A stretch of DNA of 64,000 nt from assembly GCA_947623655.1 (NCBI GenBank), contig CANQHG010000003.1:1-64000 (forward strand). The letters are read 5' to 3'. Shown here in pieces: positions 42,296 through 51,900 of this stretch. The DNA comes from an uncultured Clostridia bacterium. GTDB lineage: Bacteria > Bacillota > Clostridia > Christensenellales > Borkfalkiaceae. Positions within the stretch are counted from its first letter, which is position 1. Every line of letters starts with the position of its first letter. Both the position numbers and the translations under genes were made by a program. The notes beneath the pieces are model-generated. The model made no database searches and was not told the DNA's origin. It saw only the letters and a list, made by a program, of their open reading frames with translations.

Positions 42296-44861
42296 AGCCT
42301 TTCCCCGCCCTCTTCGCCGCACGGAACAGGGCGCCGACGAGGAGCACGCCGCAAGAGGAGAGCCCGACCGCAAGCCATTGGAGCGCGTTTAAAGCCGTGA
42401 GGCCGAACATCGTTCTCAGCGGCGGGACGAGAACGAGAAGGACGTTCAGGAGCACTCCCGCGCCCGCAGTAAAGAGCAGGATCTTGTTGGAAAAATGATC
42501 TTTCAGCCGCATGGGCAGATCCTCTCCCCGCACGTTGAAAGCGTGGAGAAGCTCGAGGAGAGACATCGTTAAAAATGCCGCCGTGCTCGCCGCGCCGTTC
42601 CCCCAGTGCCGCACGCCGAAGCCAAAGAGAAAGATGACGATCGCCGCCTGTACGCACCCGAAAAATACCATGCGCAAGATCGAGGGAGCGGAAAAGATCT
42701 CCCTGTCCGATACGGGCGGCCGCAACATCGCGCCTTTCGCCCTCTCCACGCCGAGCGCGAGAACGGGAAGAGAGTCGGTGATGAGATTGATCCAAAGGAG
42801 CTGCGTCGATGTGAGAAAGTCGTACTTCCAGAAAAAGAGAGAGACGAACAGCACGCAGAGCACTTCGGCAAGATTTGTGGAGAGAAAGAAAGAGATCGTC
42901 TTCTTGACGTTGAAAAAGACGTTCCGTCCCTCCTCCACGGCCTTGACCATGGTGGAAAAATCGTCGTCGGCGATCACCATGTCGGCGGCGTTTTTGGTGA
43001 CATCCGTACCCGAGCCCATCGCAACGCCGATATCTGCGGCCTTCAGGGCGGGCGCGTCGTTTACGCCGTCCCCCGTCATCGCGACCGTCTCTCCCTTTTC
43101 CTGCAACGCACGCACGATCTGCTGTTTATGACGGGGGGAAACGCGCGCATACACCGAAAACGCTTCCGCCCTCTCCCCGTAGGCGGCGCCGAGCGCGTCC
43201 ATCTCTTCGCCCGTGATGACTTCCGCCCTGCTCGCAGCGATCCCGAGACGGGAAGCGATCGAAAAGGCGGTCTCGGGGGAGTCGCCCGTGATCATCACCG
43301 TCTTGACGCCCGCGCGGCGGCACGCGGCAACGGCTTCCGCGGCATTTTCCTTGGGGGGATCGAGCATGGCGGCGAGCCCGAGAAAGGTGAGATCTCTTTC
43401 CTCCCTCTCCCCCTCGGCAAAGGCGAGAACGCGCATAGAAGAGAGGGAAAACATCTTCTCCCGCGCCGAAATGAGCCCGACGTCGCGTGCGGTGAGCGGA
43501 CGGACGCCCGCCTCCGTCCGCAAATATGTACACTTTTTTAAGAGAACGTCTACGCCGCCCTTGGCATAGAGACGGAGTGCGCCGTCCTCTCTGACGAGCA
43601 CGCTCATCATCTTCCGCTCGGACGAAAACGGCGTCCCGCCGACGACCTCGCAGGGCGCGGAAACGTTGCGGCGGTCGGCATATTCCACGAGCGCGATCTC
43701 GGTCGGATCGCCAACGTAGCTTCCCGCACTGCCCTTGACGGTATGACAGATACGCATACATTTTATCAGTCTCTTCTGCCCCGCGGAGCCCGTATAAGGC
43801 TCGGCGGGAGAAGAAAAATCGGTCGCGATCTCTTCCACCGTCATCTTGTTTTTGGTCAGCGTGCCCGTCTTGTCGGAGCAGATGACCGAGCATCCGCCCA
43901 GCGTTTCCACGGCGGCAAGCTTCCGCACGACCGCCCTCTGCCCCGCCATGCGTTTTACCCCCATTGCGAGGATCACGGTGACGACCGCGCCCATCCCCTC
44001 GGGAATGGCGGCAACGGCAATGGCGACGGCGTTCATCACGTTTTGCAAAAAGCTCACCCGCCCCGCTACGGCGCCCCCGAGAAAGAGCACCGCCGCCACG
44101 CAGAAAACAGAAACGGTGATGATCTTGCCGAGTTTTGCGATAAGTTTGTCGAGCGGGGTCGCGGCGGGCTTGTTTTCCGCAAGCAGATCGGCGATCTTCC
44201 CCATCTCCGTCTGCATACCCGTCCCCACAACGAGACAGCGGGCGTTCCCCCGCACGCAGAAAGTGCCCATATGCGCCGTATTGCTGCGCGCGGAGAGGGC
44301 GGAAGAGGAGACGGTGCAGTCGTATTTCTTCACGGGAACGCTCTCGCCCGTCAGCGCAGATTCATCGACGCGGAATCCGTCTGCCCGCACGATACGGCAA
44401 TCCGCGGGAATGCGGTCGCCCTCCGCAAGTTCGATCACGTCGCCGACGACGAGCTCGGCGGCGTCCGTCTCGATGAGTTTTCCGTCCCTGACGACCTTGC
44501 AAACGCTCTTTGTGAGCGCCTTTAAGTGCTCGATCGCCCTGTCCGCCCTGTACTGCTGCAAAAAGCCGACGAGGGCGTTCAGAAAGATAATAAAGAGCAA
44601 GATCGCAGTGTCGGCGACCTCGCCCGCGTCCCCCGTGACGAACGCCAGCGCGCCCGAAAGACAGGCGGCGGCGATGAGAATGAGGGTCATGAGATCTTTG
44701 AACTGTGCAAAAAAGAGGGCGAGTTTGCTCTTTTTTTTGCCCTCTTTTAAGATGTTTTTTCCGTTTCCGAGCCGACGAGCGGCTTCCGCTGCCGAAAGTC
44801 CCCCCTCGCTGCTTTTTACGCTTTCAAAGACCTCCTTCAAAGGCCTTGCATACTGTTCCAT
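42249..44861 (-). CDS. P-type cation-transporting ATPase (Ca2+ type, P2)
   Basis: 870 residues from the ATG at 44861; longer readings add an unlikely basic leader. Domains in order: cation ATPase N-terminus (LSAAEAARRLGNGKNIL), actuator with LTGESVPV, phosphorylation site ICSDKTGTLTKNKM, nucleotide domain (GDPTEIALVEYA, PFSSERKMMSV), hinge MTGDGVNDAPALKAADIGVAMG and the C-terminal helices with NLITDSLPVLALGVE. TM4 reads AIPEGMGAVVT, where most Ca2+ pumps have PEGL. The TM4 and TM6 residues fit Ca2+ (or Mn2+) efflux in the PMR1/YloB style. It is convergent with the deacetylase and overlaps its 3' end. Confidence 0.92.
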   Translation of the reverse strand: MEQYARPLKEVFESVKSSEGGLSAAEAARRLGNGKNILKEGKKKSKLALFFAQFKDLMTLILIAAACLSGALAFVTGDAGEVADTAILLFIIFLNALVGFLQQYRADRAIEHLKALTKSVCKVVRDGKLIETDAAELVVGDVIELAEGDRIPADCRIVRADGFRVDESALTGESVPVKKYDCTVSSSALSARSNTAHMGTFCVRGNARCLVVGTGMQTEMGKIADLLAENKPAATPLDKLIAKLGKIITVSVFCVAAVLFLGGAVAGRVSFLQNVMNAVAIAVAAIPEGMGAVVTVILAMGVKRMAGQRAVVRKLAAVETLGGCSVICSDKTGTLTKNKMTVEEIATDFSSPAEPYTGSAGQKRLIKCMRICHTVKGSAGSYVGDPTEIALVEYADRRNVSAPCEVVGGTPFSSERKMMSVLVREDGALRLYAKGGVDVLLKKCTYLRTEAGVRPLTARDVGLISAREKMFSLSSMRVLAFAEGEREERDLTFLGLAAMLDPPKENAAEAVAACRRAGVKTVMITGDSPETAFSIASRLGIAASRAEVITGEEMDALGAAYGERAEAFSVYARVSPRHKQQIVRALQEKGETVAMTGDGVNDAPALKAADIGVAMGSGTDVTKNAADMVIADDDFSTMVKAVEEGRNVFFNVKKTISFFLSTNLAEVLCVLFVSLFFWKYDFLTSTQLLWINLITDSLPVLALGVERAKGAMLRPPVSDREIFSAPSILRMVFFGCVQAAIVIFLFGFGVRHWGNGAASTAAFLTMSLLELLHAFNVRGEDLPMRLKDHFSNKILLFTAGAGVLLNVLLVLVPPLRTMFGLTALNALQWLAVGLSSCGVLLVGALFRAAKRAGKGFRMPKKYIPRRGSAR

Positions 44862-44914
44862 ACGCTTAACGTATGATTTTTTCACAGAGAATATGACAGA
44901 GCGCGTCCCGACGG

Positions 44915-45610
44915 TCACACAATGCGGGTGAGCGCGAAATGCGTCTTATCGCAAGACGTGAGAAAGTACTCAACGCCGTCTTTTTCCGTCTTTAACGGGA
45001 AATAGACGCTCCCGTGCAGGTGCCCGAATACAACTTTGTCCACGCGGTTTTCCCTGAAAAGGTCTGTAAACAAGGTATCTTCCTGTTTGAGTCCCATCGG
45101 CGGGAAATGGATCAGCGCGATCAGAATGTCGCCCTCATTGCGCACTTTTTCCGCCTCGCGAAAGGCGAGACGGAAGCGCTCCGCTTCGCGCAAGTAGAGC
45201 TTCATGTCCTGTTCCGTGAAGTCGGTGCTCCCCGGGCAGCTCCAGCCGCGCGAACCCGCAATGACGACGTTTTCGATCTTCACACAGTCGTTCTGAAGAA
45301 AGGAAAAGGACGCGTCGGGACGCTGGGCGCGGATCTTGGAAATGCCGTTCCACCAATAATCGTGATTGCCGCGGATCAATACTTTCTGCCCCGGAAGATC
45401 GGCGAGAGATTGCACGTCGAACATGCCCTCGCGCAACTTCATGCCCCACGACGTATCGCCGCCGATCAGAACGACGTCACCGTCGCCGACTTTTTCGCGC
45501 CAATCGGCCTTTATTTTTTCAAAATGTCCTTCCCAACCGGGGCCGAACACGTCCATCGGCTTGTTCGACACGCCCGAGAGGTGCAGATCGCTGATCGCCC
45601 AGACTTTCAT
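44915..45610 (-). CDS. Calcineurin-like metallophosphoesterase
   Basis: 231 residues. All metallophosphoesterase motifs are present: ISDLHLSG (D-x-H), VLIGGDTSWG (GD), VLIRGNHDYWW (GNHD), IALIHFPP (H) and VFGHLHGS (GHxH). The FSFLQNDCVKIENVVIAGSRGW stretch and length match the YkoQ-like predicted phosphohydrolases of Bacillota. The substrate is unknown. The start at 45610 is set by the promoter: the -10 ends 6 nt before the ATG, so this is another likely leaderless message; the longer in-frame extension lies upstream of the promoter and should be untranslated. Confidence 0.92.
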   Translation of the reverse strand: MKVWAISDLHLSGVSNKPMDVFGPGWEGHFEKIKADWREKVGDGDVVLIGGDTSWGMKLREGMFDVQSLADLPGQKVLIRGNHDYWWNGISKIRAQRPDASFSFLQNDCVKIENVVIAGSRGWSCPGSTDFTEQDMKLYLREAERFRLAFREAEKVRNEGDILIALIHFPPMGLKQEDTLFTDLFRENRVDKVVFGHLHGSVYFPLKTEKDGVEYFLTSCDKTHFALTRIV

Positions 45611-45616
45611 GGAGAA

Positions 45617-45645
45617 ATTATACCACGGCGAGCGCGAAATGGCAA
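45617..45645 (-). promoter_or_regulatory. Leaderless promoter of the metallophosphoesterase gene
   Basis: Minus strand TTGCCA, 17 bp, TATAAT, six bases (TTCTCC), ATG. The clearest example of this layout in the window. Confidence 0.8.
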
Positions 45646-45729
45646 GCGGTTTCCGCATTTGGGACAAAGCGGACAATACGCCGCGCCGATCCGCGTGCGG
45701 GGCGGCACGGGCTTGCGATTGACGAAAGG

Positions 45730-45944
45730 GAGGTGAAAGCCTTCCCCCCTCGAGGGGAAGCCTTATGCTCACAACGTTCGCGCCGGCTGTCTCGGGCAGG
45801 TCGATTGTCCTCGGTCACCGTTCGCGCGGGATAATGCGCTCACTCATCGCAAAACGCAGCGCACAGCACACTGTGCTGATGCGCAGAATTGCGTTTTTCG
45901 ACCCTCAAGGGGCAGCCAAGACGCCCCATCCTCGGGAGGAGCCA
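45730..45944. repeat. Intergenic repeats with a large imperfect hairpin
   Basis: Contains CCCCCCTCGAGGGG near 45746. It also holds a long imperfect hairpin at 45851-45897 built from AAAACGCA, GCGCA and the perfect palindrome CAGCACACTGTGCTG (45864-45878). No gene was recognised. The block lies between the phosphoesterase promoter and the terminator of the giant gene. Confidence 0.55.
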
Positions 45945-45975
45945 AAAAAAAGGAAGGGAAACCCTTCCTTTTTTT
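45945..45975 (-). terminator. Terminator of the giant Cys-rich lipoprotein gene
   Basis: AAAAAAAGGAAGGG / CCCTTCCTTTTTTT, 14-bp perfect stem with a 3-nt loop, 21 bp beyond the stop codon. Confidence 0.85.
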
Positions 45976-45996
45976 GTTTCATTTTGCAGACGAACG

Positions 45997-48900
45997 TCAC
46001 GCTTCAACGGGGGAAAGCCTACTTTGCGACCATTCATATCCTAAAGTGATCCCGCCGTAGCCGTCGTCTACAATATAGTATTCATCGGCGCCCACGCGGA
46101 AGTAAATTCCATAGAAATCGTCATAGCCGATGAAATCTACCGTCTGCTCCTCGCCCTGCAACGTCATCTTCACCCCGTTTGCGAGGATCTCGATCTGTAT
46201 GTCTTTATACACGCCCTCCACGTACATATTACCTGTATAGATACCGCGCATCTCCTCGGGGATCTCTTGGGCCAAATCGGTGAGCACGATGGTGTTGGCC
46301 TGCGATTCGTTGTTGAAGCGGGCATTGCAGATAAAGGCGAGGCCATGATACGTCCACCCGGCGTCTACGGAAGCGCTCTGTTTTGCCTGCTCGACGAGCG
46401 TCCTTGCAATCGTGAAGAGGAAGCTGTATGCGCAATCGGGGAAGCAAGGCGTCCGCGTCCAGTCGAGTTCGATCGGAACTTCATGCCGACCGCCTTCCGC
46501 GTCGAGATAGATGAGTTGCGTGTCATAATTGATCATGGAGGGCTCTACGTCGTAGAAGTATGCGCCTACAATGTAGTACTCTTCGTCGAAGAGGCCCATG
46601 TCCTCAAGGCAGATCTGTCCGTCGGCATTCTTGGGATTTTCAAGCCCGCAATACGTGCAACGGCCCTCTATATAGTTGTGGCCGTGAGGACTGCACTCCC
46701 CTTGATACACCTCCTCGCCGCAGTTACCGCATGTGTAATGGTAATAGGCGTATTGTGTACAGGTCGCTTCGAAGTAATCCATGGTTTGATCTTTGGCATA
46801 ATGGACGGTAACAGTATGATCAAAGTTCCAACTGTCTTTGGGGTCGTAGCGATACTCCCATGTCCCCTCACAGCTTCCCTCCGGGAACGTGCACCGGCTT
46901 TCGTAATACCCGCTGTACTCATCTGCTCCGTCGGTCTTTGTGGTATCTAAATAGTAAATCTGGCGGCCGTACCGATCGTAATGGATCTCATAAACATTCG
47001 TATAGTTGGGTAGATGTTTGCAGGGATAATAACAGTACGTCTCTTGTCTATAACCCGTGTACCCGTCATCTTCCAGCTTGAATTCTTTGGGGCTGCGCGT
47101 TTCTCTCATCAGTTGATGATCTTCCCAAGAGGATGTGTGCCGATAGCCTTCGGGCGCGCCGATCGGCGTCTCGCCCTCATAGAACTTCAGAATAGAATAC
47201 TCTGTGACGTTGCAACCGTCCTGCACCGTCCAGTATTCCAATGTTTTCACAACATCACAGTCCGTTTCGGCGCATTGATACGTCAACACCGTATGGCCTT
47301 CTTCTGTCTGGCTCGAACTGTAGTCTGAGAAGTAACATTCGCCGTTTTCCTCGAGGAACGGACTTTGTTCTGCTTCTCCGCAGAGACATTTTGAGAAAAT
47401 CATTGTGCCGATCATTTTGCCCGAAGATGTTTTGAGCACTTCCTCGGTTTTAACGATTATGTGGTCGTATTTTGTATAAGAGTCACGAACTTCTCCGCAG
47501 CATTCGCAGATTCCTTTCACTTCCACGCCGTCCGTGCACTTATTGCCGAGCAAATTATAAGTGTATTTGGCGTGTCCATGCATCGTACCGGTGCCGGTAA
47601 AATAGCGCTCGCCGTCCTTTTCGTACTTACTGTAGCAATCGTATTCGCAGCTGCCCTGATGGAATTCGTACTCCCAATAGCTATAGGAGAGCACCTTTCC
47701 CGTATCTTCCTCATACCGTTCCTCTTCTCTGTAAAACTCACGTCCGAACTGATCGCAACGGGAATCCCATATTTCTATCACAGCAGGAAGACCGTGCGAG
47801 CAGGTATACACGGTTTTTATCTTTTGATAAGAACCCGTGAAGTTGTCCGTTTCGAGCGTATATTCTTTATAGAACATATCCTCGCTCGGTTGCTCGTACG
47901 TGTGATGCACTTCGGTACGGGAGAATGTTTTGGACCATTCGCCGACCGTGAGCGTATCCTGATATACGGTATAGCAAGGGTCTGATTCGTCGGCCGTCGT
48001 CGTTATCTTTGCCATAGCGGTGCAATCTTCATAATTGCAGGTCAGAGTCATACCGTCTTTCTCATACTCTCTGTCGCAATATCTCCACTCTTCGCCGTGA
48101 CGATGATGAAGGTTGTCGAACTCCGACACCTGTCCGCAAGGGCAAGCACTATAGCTAACCATGAATTCTCCGTCCGCAGTCGTAAACGTCTCTTCCTTCC
48201 CCTGCGAAACATGCTCGAAGAATATCTGTCCCTCGTAATGGGGATCTTCCTGCCCGCAGTAAATGCAGCGGCGGACTTCGCGGACGCCGTCCTCACAGGT
48301 ACCGTCGGGCTTTAATAATTCATAGCTATGCAGATATTCGTGGTATTGTCCCTCTTCATAGATCTCGGGCTCATTGTAGGGCGAGCCATACCAACGATAC
48401 ACTGTGCGGGTACAATCTTGCCCATACTCATACTGCGTGCATTCGTATTGCAAATAGTTGCCGTCCGCCGTCTTGACCTCAGAGAGACGTTTTGTTATTC
48501 TGCCGAGCTCATCACAGCGAACTTCGTTCGTGTATGTGACGTCTTGGCTGTGTCCGCATTCGTAATGTTCGACGTAACTTTCGCAATAACCCTTTTCGCC
48601 GTACTCGCCGCCGTGTTCGTTTACGAGATCCTGCCGCTCGACCTGATGGTGCACAGCTGTCACAATATGATTTTCGGAGAACGTTGCAATGTTCTTGTCG
48701 TCCAGATAGAACGTGAAGACACGATCCGCATAGTCGTAGCATTCATCGCTCGACGAGGTGACGTCAACGGTGCACTTGATGATCTGCTCGTTGTACTCTA
48801 AGAGATAAACGAACATTGTAGGGGTGGAATTGTCGTAATCAAAGATGAAGCTGCTTCCATATCCGTTTTTCGTCTGGAAATACAGGTTGAAGTTGTTATT

Positions 48901-51900
48901 TGCGCCGCATGCGCAACCCGATTGATAGACGATCGTTCCTTTCCCGAGCGGAATGTTGACGATGTTTGCGGAAGAGTGATACCCGCTTGAATTCACCTTT
49001 CTCTCATTGCCGCACACTTTACAGGTGTGGGTGAACTCTACGCCGTCATAGCACGTAGATCCGAGAAGTTTGGCTGTGAAAGTTTCGGTATGCTGCGTAC
49101 CGCTGCTCTTATAGGAGTTTTGAGCGTCAGTCTCGGAATAGTAGGTGGTACGCTCATAGTGGCAAGTATCCCAAACGGTCTCCGTGCGCCTGTACGACAC
49201 GGTGACGCCCTCTGCGGAACGCTTTTCGAGGCAGCTGTAGGTCTCTCTGCCGTACTTGTCGTAGCGGGCCTCGTAGGTCTCCGTGTAGGAGAAGCCGTGG
49301 CCGCAACTGTATGTAACGGTCGTGATCTCCTTGGTGACGACGCTGCCGTCTTCCTGCGTTTCGTAGCTGAGCGTTGTTTTTTCCGTGAACTCGTGTTCGG
49401 CGGCAAGGAGGGCGGAGAAAGTTGTTTCCCCTACTTTGAGTTTGCCGACATATACCTTTGCGGTGAGCTCCGCCCTGGTATAGCATCCATCTTTGCTCAT
49501 GGGACCGCTTATCTCTATCGACCACTGGTTCTCGTTATAATCGAGCATGAACACTGTTCTGTAGATTTCGTCATTGTCTTGATACCAGTTCGTATGGAAG
49601 TACTCTCTATCGTTGTAGAGATCGTCCGTAAGCAGATATGCCTCGCAATTGAAGCCATACTGTACTTCCTGTCCGCACGCGCAACGCTGGTTCACAATAA
49701 CAACGGTACCGAAGTCGGTCTCGATCCGATGCTCCTCTTCGAAGAATCTGTGGTCGGTGGGCTGCTCTTTCTCCTGATAGACGATCTCATTGCACACCGT
49801 GCAACGCTCCTGACGGATCACGCCCTCGAGGCACGTCGTCGCGCCCTCCGCAAGCGTGTATTCCGATCTGGTCCGATGCCATTTATAGTACCGCGACTCG
49901 TGGCGCTTGCCGCACTTGGAACAGTATTCCACAGTGATGTAGTATTCTTCGCAATCGACCTGATCCTCTGTCTGCGACTCCTCGGGACGGACAACGAAGT
50001 TGTGATCGTAATCGCTCACAAAGCTGTTTTTCACGCCGTTGTAACCGATTCTGAAGTCGTAGAAGAACGATCCGCCGCCGCCCTCTTGCTCGTCTTCGGT
50101 CGTGATAACGCCGTCTGCTACGGTGTATAAGAACCGGGTCATTGTGCCGAAGACCATGCCTGTGTATCTGTACACTTTTACGCCGTTTCCGCAGCCCGAC
50201 GTGACGGTGAGGTTCATTGCCGACAAGTCGTCTATAACGATAACATTCTTATAACCGTTGTTTTTGCCGATCGCGCCCTGCGGCGAGGTTGCGTTTTCAT
50301 AACTCCGATAGTAGGCGTCGGTGATCGTCGCCTTGATCTTGCCGTTTACAAGTTCGAATACGATGGTCTCCGTGGTGCGCGTATCGCCCTCCATCCTATC
50401 GTACATCGCCATTTCGTAGCGGCCGCTGTTTGCCTCGATCCTGCGGGCGAGCGCGTTCATGAATTTCCCGTCGTACTGTTCGGCGGGCATCTGAACTTCG
50501 CCGCCGGGCGTTACTTCGAGCTTGCCCTTTGCGGTAACATTCGCTTCGAAGACGTTTTCGAGGGCGATGTCGTTGAGCGCGAGCGTGATAGTTTTCAGCT
50601 TGCCGCCCTCGGCGCGCAGACTGACGCCGAGACCGTCGCCCGTGAACAAGCCCTTGACGATCTCATAGATCGCCTCAGCCGTAAGATTTGAACCGGTCGC
50701 CTCTTGGAGGATCCCGTAAGGCGTCAACTCCTTGCAGATCTGCACGTAGTTGTCGACCCCCGTTTCAAAGTCCTCTTTGCTGATGCCCATGATCTCGACA
50801 AGAGTCGCTTTCGCAAATTGAGGATCATTATAATATGTATTGATGTCGAAAGCGGGCGTCTCGTCGGGTGAGGCTGCCGTCTCGTCCATCGGCTGCATGG
50901 CGCCGCTGTTGCCGTTGTTCTGTACTTCGCCTGCCCCTTGTGCTTTCCCGATGAGTTCAACAACGTGGTTGATCAGCTTGAAGAGCTCTTCTTTTTCTAT
51001 ATGGTAAGGCTTGACGCGCTCGAGGAGGTCGTCGACGGCTTCCTTGGCGGACTTGACGCTTGCCATATCCTTAATGTAAGAGACGAACGCATCGAGTTTT
51101 TCTTCTCCGAATATGCCGTTGAAGATCTCTTCTGCGGTCTCGTTCATGAACTTCTCGTTGAGGGAGAGGATCGCGTCGTTGTTGAGGGTGAGCGTATAGC
51201 CCGTCTCGTCGTCTTTCCGCGTGAAGACTTTGCCGAAGAACGTGTTGGCGGCGGTAGACAGGTCGGCGTAGTTCATGTTGCCGAGAGTGGAGAAATATTC
51301 ATGCAGTTCGCTGTCGCCCAGCACGAGCAGGATCATGGAGAGCTCCCGAGGCATCTGCGAGCTCTCACGCATGTATCTCTCTTCGCCGTTCTCGGTGTAT
51401 CTGACGATCAGAACATCGCCGTCGAAGAGAACTTCGAGCTCTTCGTAGGCCGTGAGCGAGCTGCCCGAAAGCATGCTGAATTCGTCGATCGTGGCGCGGA
51501 AAAGAATTTTACCGTCTTTGATGGCGAACGTGGCAACGCCTTGCTCAATGGCGAGGGTATTGACGTCCGAACCGTGCGCGACGCTGAAGCTGAAGCCCGA
51601 GAGGGAGAACGTGTAGCTGTCCGCTTTCAGGCTCTTGATGAGCTCGAGATACTCGGAAACACGGCCGGGATCGAGGGCGCCGCAGTTATCGCAACGGCCC
51701 GTGAATTCGTTGAAAGTATGGTCGGCCAGCTTCTTTTCTTCCCGCTGCTTCTGTCCGCAGGTCTGGCAGGTGCTCTCGGTGTAGCCGGCCTCGGTGCAGG
51801 TGGAGGGTTTCTCTTCCGTCACCTGGAAATTGTGCGAACAACCCTCGCCGCACCACTCGCAGTAGCCTTGTTCGGTATAGCTGTGTGCGATCGGAGGAAG

